This document shows positions 52,489 through 62,278 of a stretch of DNA of 64,000 bases, in pieces. The position numbers and the translations under genes are program-made. How positions within the stretch are numbered: position 1 is the stretch's first letter; each line of letters starts with the position of its first letter. The notes under the pieces are model-generated. The model was given only the letters and a program-made list of their open reading frames with translations, did not search any database and was not told where the DNA came from. Origin of the DNA: CAMDKS01 sp964402975 (GTDB lineage: Bacteria; Bdellovibrionota_B; Oligoflexia; Oligoflexales; RGVZ01); NCBI GenBank assembly GCA_964402975.1, contig CAYOEM010000010.1:27075-91074 (forward strand). The letters run 5' to 3'.

Positions 52489-54189
52489 ATGGCTCGCTCA
52501 TCTCTCATTAAGCTCGGACTCACGGCAATGATTGCCACAGTCCCAGCGACGACAGCACTTGGTTTCGTGGCGCCGGAACACAGCGTTACATCCAAAGCGG
52601 TGGCTGCTCTACTGGTCCGCGGCGAACGTGTCATACGTCCCGACACGATTGGCGTCAGCACCAAGAAATTTGCTAACCGGTTTGACCCATCAACCAAAAT
52701 CTCAGTTGATGCCCACAGCGGTGCCGTTCGCATTATAACTGGCAATTTAGCAACAAAAGCCTCCTCCCTTAGCCTTAATGAGTTGCTGGATATCGCTAGA
52801 AACTGGATTGCATCACATGAGGATATTTTGCAGGTAAGCTTGGCTGATCTCTCGCTTGTTGATGCAGCGACATTGATCACGCCTGACGTTCAATTTCTTC
52901 GGTTCGCAGTTTCTAAAGACGGAATCCCAGTCGCAGATGCCTCCATAAATATGCGTTTTAAGGCTGGAAAACTCGTACAAGTTCAGTCACGCTCCTTTGG
53001 TGAAGCTCAAGAAGACAATGGTGGAAACTTTGTAAGCTCACAAGACGCTGTGAGTACACTTGCACCAGGCGCAGCGGTTCATGACATGGGACAAAAGTAC
53101 CGTGTTAAGCAAACTGCTAACGGCTATAAGCTCGCTCTCGTCAACAGCGCAGTTGTTGAACTCAACGGAGAGTCTCTTAGCGTTGAAACCTTGGCCAGCA
53201 ATGGCGAATTATTCTCAAGCAAGAATACTCGGCACTTCGCATCAAGCCATGCTCATGGGAAAGTATTTCCAAGAACCTACTTTGAGAGCACACCAACAGA
53301 CGTCTCCATGATGGAGATGGACGTGAAAGCGGGAAGCTCAGCTCTGACGACTGGACTTGATGGTAAATTTGACTTTGCTGGCACCACCGCTCCGAATGTC
53401 TCAGGCCTGACCGGAAAAAAGTTCCGCGTTACGACAAGGTCGGGTACACCAGTTGCAAAAGCTGCAACTAAAGTTGGAGACGCATGGGACCTTAACCTTG
53501 ATGTATCGACCGAAAAAGACCAAGCGCAGGTTCACACGTTCCATCACTTAAACCTCATGGTCCAAAAAGCGAAAAAATACGTATCATCTCCATGGATCGA
53601 TCGCCCACTAACGGCTAATGTGAACTTAAGCCAGACCTGTAACGCTTACTGGGACGGCTACTCCGTAAACTTCTTCTCAGCTGGCGGAGGATGCGGAAAC
53701 ACAGGCCTCATCTCAGACGTCATGTACCACGAGTGGGGCCATGGCTTTGATGAGAACACAGGCGGTATCGATGACGGGGCATACTCGGAAGGATTTGGCG
53801 ACATTATGTCGATGGTGATGACCAACGATAGCCGCCTTGGGCCAGGATTCAGATCTAACGGCGGCATCGTTCGCGATATGGAGCCAGACAAGGTTTACCC
53901 TAAAGATCGCGGCGAAGTTCATGCGGAAGGCTTGATCATCGGTGGTACGTTCTGGGACCTGTTTAAGACCCTAAGTTCTAAATACGATGCCGAGAAAGCC
54001 AATGACATCGTATCGTCCATCGCTTTCAAGACCATCTTCACGGCAACCACCTACCGAGATGTCTACGAGGCTGCCCTCGTTGTAAACGACAACGACACAG
54101 ATCCCGTTACACGCTCCCCGGACTTCTGCGAAATCAATGGAGCCTTTACGGCTCATGGGCTTGCAACGAAGTCTCCTGACTGCAAGTAA
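52489..54189 (+). CDS. secreted zinc metalloprotease (M36/M4-like)
   Basis: About 566 aa from ATG 52489, with GGGAGG just upstream. Signal peptide (about 1-25), then a long propeptide with an FTP-type segment (VQFLRFAVSKDGIPVADASI). The mature enzyme has the zinc motif HEWGH (414-418) and SEGFGD with the third ligand Glu434. The late THEYRDVYEAA-like helix and final GLATKSPDC fit fungalysin/thermolysin-like proteases. Several Cys residues (TCNAYW, GGGCGN, DFCEI, PDC) could form disulfides, consistent with export. A likely substrate of the T2SS, by analogy with other M4 enzymes. Confidence 0.88.
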   Translation: MARSSLIKLGLTAMIATVPATTALGFVAPEHSVTSKAVAALLVRGERVIRPDTIGVSTKKFANRFDPSTKISVDAHSGAVRIITGNLATKASSLSLNELLDIARNWIASHEDILQVSLADLSLVDAATLITPDVQFLRFAVSKDGIPVADASINMRFKAGKLVQVQSRSFGEAQEDNGGNFVSSQDAVSTLAPGAAVHDMGQKYRVKQTANGYKLALVNSAVVELNGESLSVETLASNGELFSSKNTRHFASSHAHGKVFPRTYFESTPTDVSMMEMDVKAGSSALTTGLDGKFDFAGTTAPNVSGLTGKKFRVTTRSGTPVAKAATKVGDAWDLNLDVSTEKDQAQVHTFHHLNLMVQKAKKYVSSPWIDRPLTANVNLSQTCNAYWDGYSVNFFSAGGGCGNTGLISDVMYHEWGHGFDENTGGIDDGAYSEGFGDIMSMVMTNDSRLGPGFRSNGGIVRDMEPDKVYPKDRGEVHAEGLIIGGTFWDLFKTLSSKYDAEKANDIVSSIAFKTIFTATTYRDVYEAALVVNDNDTDPVTRSPDFCEINGAFTAHGLATKSPDCK

Positions 54190-54220
54190 GGATCATCTGC
54201 CGGAGATTTAATCATCCGCG

Positions 54221-54253
54221 ATCCCCGAAGTTGCCGCTTGGCACTTCGGGGAT
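54221..54253 (+). terminator. hairpin terminator candidate after the metalloprotease gene
   Basis: An 11-bp perfect stem (ATCCCCGAAGT with ACTTCGGGGAT) around an 11-base loop that can pair further. Only two T residues follow, so it may be a weak or rho-assisted terminator, or serve to stabilise the mRNA. Confidence 0.55.
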
Positions 54254-54395
54254 TTGCCGTTACGGGCAATCGTTAGAGACCCTCCCAAAACCGCAGCTGT
54301 TAAAGACAAAAAAGCCTAGACCAACTGGGCCTTTAGTCCCTAGAATCACTGGATCAAAAACAGGGTCTCTTCATTGGTCGAAATAGGGGTAGCGG

Positions 54396-54890
54396 ATGCC
54401 TAAGTCGTCATTTTTTAATGCATACATGCGTTTTTCTTTTTACGCAGTCTTATCTCTTTTCTGGCTCACGCTTTCATGCGGCAAGGAAGACGAGAAAAAA
54501 AAGGAGCCAGAAACTGATGCCACCTTTGCAGGGCTATGGAACGATGTATTTGCGAATCGCTGCGGCACTTGTCACGGTGTGACATCAAATACAGATACCC
54601 TTGGGGGTCCAGACATGCGCAGTCAAGATGCTTTTCACGCCGGAATGGTTAACAAAAAAGGCCCTGACTACCCAAACTGGGATACGTTTCAAACAAACCG
54701 CGTCGATTGTCTCGCTATTCCGTTCATAACACCTGGTAATCCAAACCAATCTTTGTTGGTCGCCATTTTCGATAGCACCGTCAAACCTTGCACCATCAAA
54801 AGCCACACTGAGCCCCCGCAAAGTATTTCCATGTCAGCAGCTCAGCTTGCCAGCCTGAAGAGTTGGATCACAAGCGGCGCCCCACGTTAA
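54396..54890 (+). CDS. c-type cytochrome-like lipoprotein
   Basis: 164 aa. Signal peptide with lipobox LTLSC (Cys28) followed by a charged linker (EDEKKKEPE). A single haem-binding CGTCH (56-60) lies in FANRCGTCHGV. The distal part has two further Cys (VDCLAIP, KPCTIK) and a final helix (SAAQLASLKSWITSGAP), as in planctomycete-type cytochromes or thiol-rich c-type domains. A membrane-tethered electron carrier is inferred. It lies 25 bases upstream of the AsmA-like gene but may be an independent unit. Confidence 0.8.
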   Translation: MPKSSFFNAYMRFSFYAVLSLFWLTLSCGKEDEKKKEPETDATFAGLWNDVFANRCGTCHGVTSNTDTLGGPDMRSQDAFHAGMVNKKGPDYPNWDTFQTNRVDCLAIPFITPGNPNQSLLVAIFDSTVKPCTIKSHTEPPQSISMSAAQLASLKSWITSGAPR

Positions 54891-54915
54891 GAATCACTAG
54901 ATCGGAACCCGCTCG

Positions 54916-57900
54916 ATGAGCCCTCGCCTTTGGACATTAAAGTCAAGACGACGCCTACTGGCCTTCGTGATATTTTCTGTCGTCACAGGCTCCTGTTTCA
55001 TGCTGGCGGCTTACGGATTCCTTAGATCTTCGTACGTACAAAAGCGGATTATCGCATCAATCCGCCAGCCGCTGGCTGAACTCGGAGTAGAACTCAAATT
55101 TGACGACTTTGAGGTGGACGTCTTTGCTGGCTTCAACTTCGTCAATCTTCGCTTAAAAATCGACACACCCCCAAAAGCAAAAGTAGACGTCGCAATCAGG
55201 CAGGCCAGACTTAGCTACGGATTCTGGGCCCTCATCAGACAAAAGCTTGAGCTGTCCGGCGCAACTTTTAAAGGCTTGGACGGCTCCATAGCTCTTGCGC
55301 TTCCGGAGAGTCAAAAAGACGAAAAAGCCGAAGCTTTAACGCTTGCAACACTTTTAAACATGATTCAATCGCCGAGTTTTACGCTATCAATTCCCAATGT
55401 TGATATTAGTGACATCAAGCTGCACGTTGCTTTAACTCAAGGTGGAAACTCGACCGAAATTGACATCAAAGAAACCGAGATCTCCTCCCAAGTTTCACTG
55501 GTTCCAAACCACTTGAAGTTTAAATTTAAAGCGTCCCTGGTTGCGAGCGGCAAGCACGCCATGTCAACCTTATCTGACACAACGCCTCAATCGACCGACA
55601 CGACCAAGATCGCCTTCAATAAAGCATCCCTCCAACCGGATCTCCTCCTTGAAATCCATACAGATCAAAATAAGTTCAATTTGAATCTACAGCTCGACAA
55701 ATCACAGCTATCACTCGATGGTGTTAGTCTTTACTCCGAGTCAGGTCCAGAGAAGAACAAACTGAATGTGACTTTCAAAAACCTAATCTCCAAACAAGAT
55801 CTTAAAGTTACCAGAAGTGGCGCCATAAATTTGGCCGCCGGATGGGCTAGCCTCCTGCGTGGACTTGGTAGTGAGGGACAATTTGCGCTAAACGCCTCTG
55901 GTCTAGGACTAGAGCAGCGGATCACGAATGCCAAGAAAACCTCGACTATGACGACCAATCTCGACCAAGTAAAACTTGGCGAAAAATGGCATTTTAAACT
56001 AGACGACAGTCCCGATTTCGATCGGCACAACTGGACTCTCGATCATCGCGCCGAGCTTAAAAATCTGAACGCCACATTGTCAGAGGCTGGAAAAATTTCG
56101 CTGCAAGAGGCCAGTCTAACCACCACTTCAAAAGTAAAACAAGGTGCTGGCGAGGTGGATTTTCGCCTTGCCCTTGAGAAGCTTAAACACCCGAGTCTAT
56201 CGGCTGCCGCCTCATTTGAACAGGCGGGTCAAGCCAAGCTTAATGCGCCTGGAAAATCCCTCGACCTCGACGTGATGACCAAGCTAAATGGACGGAAACT
56301 TTTGGGCGTTCTCGCATCGACGAAAGATACGGGACAAAACTTGGACGTCCAACTCAAGTTTGCCACCTCAGCTCCGCAAGCTTTAGCGGAAGTCATCCCG
56401 TCTTCGGCAGCCCTTGCTCACCTAGGTTGGCCGGAGGCCAGTGGCAATCTTAATCTCAACATTCTTCACCCGGAACCTTGGAGCCAGTTCAAACTGGAAA
56501 ATTGGCACCAACTCCAATCAACTATGAAGGCGGATGTACTCATAAAACCGTCCATACAAACCAACTCCGCAGAACAATTATCGTTCCGCTCGGCCAAGCT
56601 TATGGCTGATGTTTCTCTCTCCAAAAGAACATCGTCGCAGAAAACAAATAAACTACTTGCCACACTTAATATTAATGTGGACGAATTGGGCCATCCCGCG
56701 CTTTCATCCCTGACATCAATTCAGAGTCAAAACGATATAAATGCCGACCTCGGTCGTGAGTCGTCCGGAGTTTTCAAGCACAAGACCGCCACTAATGGAG
56801 ATCCATTGATCACCATGACAGCTAAATGGACTGACAAGCCCGGTCAAATGACTCTCGATCACGAACTGCTCGCGAAGGCTTCGCAGAAACTTCTGGGAAG
56901 TTTACGAAACCCCGGCCCTCTCACATCGATTGGTGATGTCACGATAAAGGGAGATCACAAGTTAGAAGTCAAGCATCGAGAGGGCTCTGTTCTTGGGATT
57001 AACAGTAAAAACTTCAAGACCGTTTCAGCTGTCGCGGATCTATCACAAACCCTTGAGCAAAAACCGGATGACAATGGAAAAACCTTATTTTTGCTTAAAA
57101 AGCCCCTGAAAATTCAATCTTCAGCCAAATTGAATTCGGGAAGCTTTGATCTAAAGACAACTCTTGACGCGTCATCTCTAGCTTACGGCAAATTCGCCAC
57201 GGTTAGCGGCGTCAAAGGCGACTTAGGCGCAAAGCTTAATGATGTTAGAGAGCCCACCAAGGCAGACTTAGACCTAAATTTTGCAGTCAAAATGGTGGAG
57301 TTTCTTACGACGTCCCAAGGTCCCGCAGCATTTGACCGAAGTCTAAAGGATCTCACCTTCCGGGCAGGAGCCGCATTAAACAACGATGTGATTGCGATAC
57401 AAACCATGGACGGTGGCCTTAAAGATGGCACCATCCGCGTCAGTGGTCAGGGCGAATTCAAAACAGCCGGCAGCGGACAGCTTGATGGACAGATTAGTTC
57501 AAAGCTACTGGATGAAAAGTCGATTATATCTGGATCAGGCCAGTTTCTTGCGCCGTTTAAAATCATTCTTTTTGACAAAGAACGATTATCCTTTGAAGCT
57601 AATCCATCCTTTGAAAACTTCAGCGTTGCGGTCGGTGATTTCGCAGCCAAAAATGTTAATGGTTCCATCACGGTACTCGAAGAGCTTAAACTGGAGAAAG
57701 ACGGTAAAATTGGATTTCTCTATTTAAAGTCACAAAACCCGTTCGCCAGGGTCGATTACGAAAACGTTGAGCCCTACGTGGAGGAAAAATCTCAGCTCAC
57801 ATTTGATCAAGTTTCGTGGAAACACATTGTCGTTGGGCCGATGGTGCAAAGTTTTGAAATCCGCCAAAACCTCGTCCTGCTTAATGATCTGAAAATGGAC

Positions 57901-58383
57901 CTTCTCGATGGCAGCATGGTCGGACGTTTCTACCTAGACTTGCACCCCAGTCGCCTGAGAACTGGTTTCCTGGGTCGGTTTTCCGGCATCAAGCCAGAAC
58001 TTCTTAAAGCTCCAGATCGCAGGTCACCGCCCAAGGACTGGGCCCCGCTCGCCGGAAGGATGGCCATCGACTTTGACATGCGAAAAAGACTTGCCGCTGG
58101 GCGAATGGACTTTACCCAAATTGGTAAAAGGCAGCTTCTAAGCCTTCTTGACGCGCTTGACCCTGACTTCAAGGACACCCAAGTCTCATTAGCCCGCAAT
58201 GGCCTTCGCGTCGCCTATCCGCGCGCCGTGGGCATCGATATGGACCACGGGCTCATGGATCTAAAGATCGCTCTCGACGGAGCTGTCAGTAGCGACGTGG
58301 CCGTACGATCATTACCTCTTTCCGCACTTATTAACTCTCAGGCCGGAGAGGCACTGAGCACCATAGAAACCATGATCAATTGA
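54916..58383 (+). CDS. AsmA/YdbH-like giant envelope protein
   Basis: 1155 aa. One N-terminal membrane helix (about 14-38), then more than 1000 residues of repetitive beta strands with no enzyme motif, the architecture of AsmA, TamB and YdbH bridge-like proteins that carry lipids between membranes. The first strands (FRSSYVQKRI-like helix, LGVELKFDDFEVDVFAGFNF) fit the AsmA N-domain. The C-terminal 200 residues (QSFEIRQNLVLLNDLKMDLLDGSMVGRFYLDLHP..., GRMDFTQIGKRQLLSLLDALDP) resemble the closing domain of YdbH/TamB-type proteins. It is followed 19 bases later by a small lipoprotein gene, the same order as ydbH-ynbE in E. coli. Confidence 0.8.
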   Translation: MSPRLWTLKSRRRLLAFVIFSVVTGSCFMLAAYGFLRSSYVQKRIIASIRQPLAELGVELKFDDFEVDVFAGFNFVNLRLKIDTPPKAKVDVAIRQARLSYGFWALIRQKLELSGATFKGLDGSIALALPESQKDEKAEALTLATLLNMIQSPSFTLSIPNVDISDIKLHVALTQGGNSTEIDIKETEISSQVSLVPNHLKFKFKASLVASGKHAMSTLSDTTPQSTDTTKIAFNKASLQPDLLLEIHTDQNKFNLNLQLDKSQLSLDGVSLYSESGPEKNKLNVTFKNLISKQDLKVTRSGAINLAAGWASLLRGLGSEGQFALNASGLGLEQRITNAKKTSTMTTNLDQVKLGEKWHFKLDDSPDFDRHNWTLDHRAELKNLNATLSEAGKISLQEASLTTTSKVKQGAGEVDFRLALEKLKHPSLSAAASFEQAGQAKLNAPGKSLDLDVMTKLNGRKLLGVLASTKDTGQNLDVQLKFATSAPQALAEVIPSSAALAHLGWPEASGNLNLNILHPEPWSQFKLENWHQLQSTMKADVLIKPSIQTNSAEQLSFRSAKLMADVSLSKRTSSQKTNKLLATLNINVDELGHPALSSLTSIQSQNDINADLGRESSGVFKHKTATNGDPLITMTAKWTDKPGQMTLDHELLAKASQKLLGSLRNPGPLTSIGDVTIKGDHKLEVKHREGSVLGINSKNFKTVSAVADLSQTLEQKPDDNGKTLFLLKKPLKIQSSAKLNSGSFDLKTTLDASSLAYGKFATVSGVKGDLGAKLNDVREPTKADLDLNFAVKMVEFLTTSQGPAAFDRSLKDLTFRAGAALNNDVIAIQTMDGGLKDGTIRVSGQGEFKTAGSGQLDGQISSKLLDEKSIISGSGQFLAPFKIILFDKERLSFEANPSFENFSVAVGDFAAKNVNGSITVLEELKLEKDGKIGFLYLKSQNPFARVDYENVEPYVEEKSQLTFDQVSWKHIVVGPMVQSFEIRQNLVLLNDLKMDLLDGSMVGRFYLDLHPSRLRTGFLGRFSGIKPELLKAPDRRSPPKDWAPLAGRMAIDFDMRKRLAAGRMDFTQIGKRQLLSLLDALDPDFKDTQVSLARNGLRVAYPRAVGIDMDHGLMDLKIALDGAVSSDVAVRSLPLSALINSQAGEALSTIETMIN

Positions 58384-58402
58384 TTTTATATAGGAGTCAC
58401 CC

Positions 58403-58711
58403 ATGAAACACGTGAAACATCTAAACACCGTAGGTCTTACGCTGGTATCAGTCATGCTTTGGGGATGTTCTCCCAGCATCCACTTGATTGATCGCCAAAC
58501 CATCCTAGAGATTGAGGCTAGTGGTGATTGGCAGGAGCTTGACCGAAAATTCCAGGACCAGGAAGTGGCCTCTGGCCCGCTGCCTCTTGAGAAAACCAAG
58601 ACCAAAGGTGATCGTGGGAGAGTCTTCAGCATGACTCACTCCGATCAAAATAACGAAAACTCTAAACAGCAAAAATCAGAATCCAAAACGCCTGCGACAA
58701 ACGTGAGGTAA
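58403..58711 (+). CDS. small lipoprotein, YnbE-like candidate
   Basis: 102 aa. TAGGAG precedes the ATG. The signal peptide ends with lipobox LWGC (Cys22). The mature start CSPSIHLIDRQTILEIEASGDWQELDRKF can be laid against YnbE (C-T-P-R-I-E-V..., I-I-I-K-A-D-K-D-V-E-E-L-L), where the beta segment pairs with YdbH at the outer membrane. The remaining 50 residues are hydrophilic and probably disordered, absent from YnbE. The match is short and by eye. Gene order is the stronger argument. Confidence 0.65.
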   Translation: MKHVKHLNTVGLTLVSVMLWGCSPSIHLIDRQTILEIEASGDWQELDRKFQDQEVASGPLPLEKTKTKGDRGRVFSMTHSDQNNENSKQQKSESKTPATNVR

Positions 58712-58714
58712 TTC

Positions 58715-61700
58715 ATGAAATCCCAAAGCCTACAGATACTTCTTATTGGGGCCCTGATGTCGACGACAGGCTTGGCCCAAGCTCGGTCCGGAAAAAACAT
58801 TCGCGTATTCACACCGCTAAAGAAAATAACCGTTGGGCCCTTTGATAATTTCCAGGCCTCTGTGACCAGTGACGAATCCAGTCTCTTCTTCACGAGAAGT
58901 CAAAATCTATCATCGCAGGTCTTTAAGTTTGATACCAAAACAGGCCTCACCGCATCCGTGACTAAGTCCGACGTTGACGCAAAAAATGCGGCTGTGAGCC
59001 AAGACGGATCTCGTCTGGCCATCACTTATTTTGGTAACGACGCCAAAGGTGACGTTTGTCTGGTCGAAAAAGACTCTAAGATTTCATGCATTACTGAATC
59101 GGGCCTCGGTGAGCATTCGCCCTTTTGGATCGATCCAGATACCCTTGGCTACGTCCAAAGTAATGACCGAGGATCATCTCATAAACTTTTTACTTACAAT
59201 CTAAAAACAAAATCAAAAAACCTTCTGAAAGAGGGGCATATCTACGGACCATCCCTAGCGCCGGGTAAAAATACGCTGGTCTACAAGGCCCAAGGCCCAG
59301 AGTTTGTACTCATGGACCTCACAAGCAAGTCCGAGATTAGACGCATCAAAATCAATTTGCCGGGAAGCTCCGGTTTAGCTAAATTCTCCGTTGACGGAAA
59401 CTACATTTATTTTTCCCAGTACATGTTGGACAGCAACCGGGACCTGATTCTCGATAGCCGTGACGCGTCAGCCATTTTTCGCCTAAAATTAAATGACGCG
59501 AAAGTATTCCCCGAGCAATTAACGTCTCTTGATCAAAACTGCTCCTACCCAACACCCGCTAAGACCAAGCTATATTTAACCTGTGCTTTCGAGGGGGCTC
59601 TTGACGTTTATAGCGCGCCACTCGAAGGAATTACGCCCGCGAATTGGTCACCAAAGGATGTCTGGGAAGCTCATCAAGCTGCCCGCACGTACAGTGACAA
59701 GATCATGCTTCTCAATCAAGTGATGATTCGCGGCAATGACCTGACTGAAAGTGAGCTTGAAGACCGGCTATTCAGTAATTTTGTATTCATGCACGCATGG
59801 ATGCCGGCGGCGTTCTACGCTAAAAGCCTTAAAGATAAATCTCCTGATTACGCCGTGCAACTCTTGCTTTTGGAGACGTTGACAAAGTGGGACGCCCTAC
59901 CTAGTAAAGAAAATGTGGCTGAGTTGACTCGCATGCTGTCATCAGCAGAGACGAATCTTAAAAGTCTACCTGCCAGTCCGATGCGTCAGATTGCTCAGGC
60001 TCATATTGAATTCTTTAGACACCGCGACTCGTCAGCTCTCAGTATGGCCAAGGACGCAAAACCGACGAACACCATGGGCCTTTACTGGCAAACAAAGATA
60101 TTTGAAAGGCTTTTGGCAAGTAAGCCTGGGCTTGCCTACGAAAATGTGCTCCTCAACAGAGTTGTCTCCGCTGAATCAAACGAAGAAACAAGGGTATATT
60201 ACCTAGCCCGTCTCTTTGACTCGCTGGAGAAGGAGAAATCTCGTGAGACCTTTTTCTCTCAACTTGAATCCAAGCTAAAGGGTTCAAGTGACGCGGATTC
60301 TGCCCGTCTTCTGGAGCTAGTCCAAAATGAGCGACAAATTTACCGCGTTCTGGCCACCGAAGATCAAACGGCCGTTCGGGATGAGCTTCGTCAAGTGGTC
60401 GAGAGGGTCAAGCGGCTAAAAGACAATTACTTCCCGCTAAGACTTCTATTTTCGAGGACGATTGTTTTGCTCCAAACGAATAACCGTCCGAGGGAGCTGT
60501 CTCGCGTCATGAGCTTATGGCTTTCTTATGTTGACCCTAAGAGCAAAGAGTACCCTTACGCCATCGAGGCCCTGCGATCGACCTCCCTTGAAGCAGCTTA
60601 TAAGTTTTATCATGGACCTGCTCAAAATAAGGAGCTAGCCAAAGGCTCTTTCTACAGCAACATTCGAACAACCGATGATCTTGAGTCGCACTATCAGTAC
60701 GTGCTCATGAACTCCTCCAAAGAAGCCTGGACTGAGCTTTTAAAAACCTACGAAACGATGGTCAAAGACGGACTCATCGAAGCAGACAGCCTAACTTTTG
60801 TAAAAGCTATTCATTCGACCATTAACAGCGGCAAAGCTCCGTCGAAGTCTGAGCTTTCGAAGGCTGCGTCTGAGGTCGAAAAACTCTCTGATAACATGGT
60901 GGGAGTTGGTGCCAAGTATCAATTCCTCGGATACCTGTATCACCAGCAGTTCCAAGCGACGGTCAAGGGGTTTGAGTTTGATGAGGATCTAGCTCAAAAG
61001 GCACATGGTAGCTATCTATACGCCATAGATGCTGCCTTTAACAATGAGCGCATCCAGGCAGCAGCCCTGCAAAACCTTGGCCTTCTTCACATGGCACGCC
61101 GTAACTATGCTATGGCAGCTGAATACTTCCAAAAAAGGCACACCTTTGCCTATGAAGACACGTCACACCAAGAAGCTATTAACTGGTTTGCAGCAAAAGC
61201 GCTCTATCAAAGCTACCGCCCCGCAGAAGCCGTCGCTATGGTCGAAGAGGCCTTGGCTCTCCAAATTGCGAACCGAAATGCTTTCTTGGAGCGCCAAGCC
61301 TTCTACGCTTGGAACGCAGGCCAGTACCAAAAATCAGCTAAACTCTATGAAAGCATCATTCCGACGCTTGGTAAAAATGCCTCCAGCGGCATTCATCTTA
61401 GCTATGGCTACGCTCTCATGAAGTCGAATCAACCGGATAAGGCTGAATCAGCGCTCCTTAAAGCGGTAGACCTAGCGAAGAAGGAAGATAAAAAAACGAT
61501 CGCTGGCATCAACCGCTTCCCACAGAAAATAGAGTTTACGGCCAGAGGTCTACTCGCAAGACTTCCATTGTCCAAAGATAAAAACATAAAATATCTGACC
61601 GCACGCCTTGCATTATTTGACAATATGAATGGAAGCGCTAAGGACTACTATCAAGATGCGGCAACTTTGAAATCTCAACACGTCAAAGAACAATTTGACC

Positions 61701-62155
61701 TAGCCCTCGCCAAATCAGACGAACCGTCACAGGCCGGCCAGGCTCCAAAGGAGCTGGAGAAAGCCTTAAAGCTTGCAAAGGATTTTGGCGATGACCATGG
61801 CTTTTTGAACCAGACCATCTTCACAACACTCAAGAACGCTATGATTCTTGGCCGCAAAACTCCAGCCCTTGCCGGCAAGCCCATCAAAGATCTTATTGCT
61901 GATATCACCAAAGACGCGTCTAAAGAGTTTTCCGACGAGAAGACTCCATCCAATCAGCTAAGAAAACAGTGGGCTGAACTAGAACTCGTCAGCTTGGCGT
62001 ATAGACTGGGCCAAGGACAGGATTTTGCAAAGCGCTTTGCTGAGGAGTCTGATAAACTATTAAATGGTCCCAACATGACTGAACTAGCAAAGGATCGCCA
62101 GGATCTAACAGCCTCTGTGAAACAATACAGGGATAAGATGGCTAAGTTGTTGTAG
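58715..62155 (+). CDS. exported beta-propeller/TPR protein (1146 aa)
   Basis: A signal peptide (about 1-23, ending AQA) leads into about 280 residues of TolB/WD40-like propeller strands with the repeated pattern (DESSLFFTRSQ, QDGSRLAITYFG, PDTLGYVQSNDRG, VDGNYIYFSQY). From about 310 to the end it is helical, with clear TPR units in the second half (ALQNLGLLHMARRNYAMAAEYFQKRHTF; YAWNAGQYQKSAKLYESIIPTLG; SYGYALMKSNQPDKAESALLKAVDLA). It starts three bases after the small lipoprotein stop codon, so it is translated with it. A periplasmic scaffold partner of the AsmA-like protein is inferred. Confidence 0.8.
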   Translation: MKSQSLQILLIGALMSTTGLAQARSGKNIRVFTPLKKITVGPFDNFQASVTSDESSLFFTRSQNLSSQVFKFDTKTGLTASVTKSDVDAKNAAVSQDGSRLAITYFGNDAKGDVCLVEKDSKISCITESGLGEHSPFWIDPDTLGYVQSNDRGSSHKLFTYNLKTKSKNLLKEGHIYGPSLAPGKNTLVYKAQGPEFVLMDLTSKSEIRRIKINLPGSSGLAKFSVDGNYIYFSQYMLDSNRDLILDSRDASAIFRLKLNDAKVFPEQLTSLDQNCSYPTPAKTKLYLTCAFEGALDVYSAPLEGITPANWSPKDVWEAHQAARTYSDKIMLLNQVMIRGNDLTESELEDRLFSNFVFMHAWMPAAFYAKSLKDKSPDYAVQLLLLETLTKWDALPSKENVAELTRMLSSAETNLKSLPASPMRQIAQAHIEFFRHRDSSALSMAKDAKPTNTMGLYWQTKIFERLLASKPGLAYENVLLNRVVSAESNEETRVYYLARLFDSLEKEKSRETFFSQLESKLKGSSDADSARLLELVQNERQIYRVLATEDQTAVRDELRQVVERVKRLKDNYFPLRLLFSRTIVLLQTNNRPRELSRVMSLWLSYVDPKSKEYPYAIEALRSTSLEAAYKFYHGPAQNKELAKGSFYSNIRTTDDLESHYQYVLMNSSKEAWTELLKTYETMVKDGLIEADSLTFVKAIHSTINSGKAPSKSELSKAASEVEKLSDNMVGVGAKYQFLGYLYHQQFQATVKGFEFDEDLAQKAHGSYLYAIDAAFNNERIQAAALQNLGLLHMARRNYAMAAEYFQKRHTFAYEDTSHQEAINWFAAKALYQSYRPAEAVAMVEEALALQIANRNAFLERQAFYAWNAGQYQKSAKLYESIIPTLGKNASSGIHLSYGYALMKSNQPDKAESALLKAVDLAKKEDKKTIAGINRFPQKIEFTARGLLARLPLSKDKNIKYLTARLALFDNMNGSAKDYYQDAATLKSQHVKEQFDLALAKSDEPSQAGQAPKELEKALKLAKDFGDDHGFLNQTIFTTLKNAMILGRKTPALAGKPIKDLIADITKDASKEFSDEKTPSNQLRKQWAELELVSLAYRLGQGQDFAKRFAEESDKLLNGPNMTELAKDRQDLTASVKQYRDKMAKLL

Positions 62156-62174
62156 GGGTATCCCTACAACAACT
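62145..62174. repeat. 13-bp perfect inverted repeat over a stop codon
   Basis: AGTTGTTGTAGGG, loop GTAT, CCCTACAACAACT. The left arm contains the last codons and TAG stop of the 1146-aa gene. No T-run follows, so it may act as an mRNA 3' stabiliser or a factor-assisted terminator between the convergent 1146-aa and frr genes. Confidence 0.7.
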
Positions 62175-62278
62175 ACGACGTCGGAGTAACCCTTTCCGGG
62201 CGGGCATGTTCTCACCAAGGCAATTATGTGGGAGCACTGATCAATCAATACTCAATCAGTCGGGTGTCCCGCTTTTGA

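Noticed and set aside
62262..62276. CGGG-TGT-CCCG followed by CTTTT as a terminator
   Set aside because: The stem is only four base pairs and the T-run is short; too weak to list as a feature.
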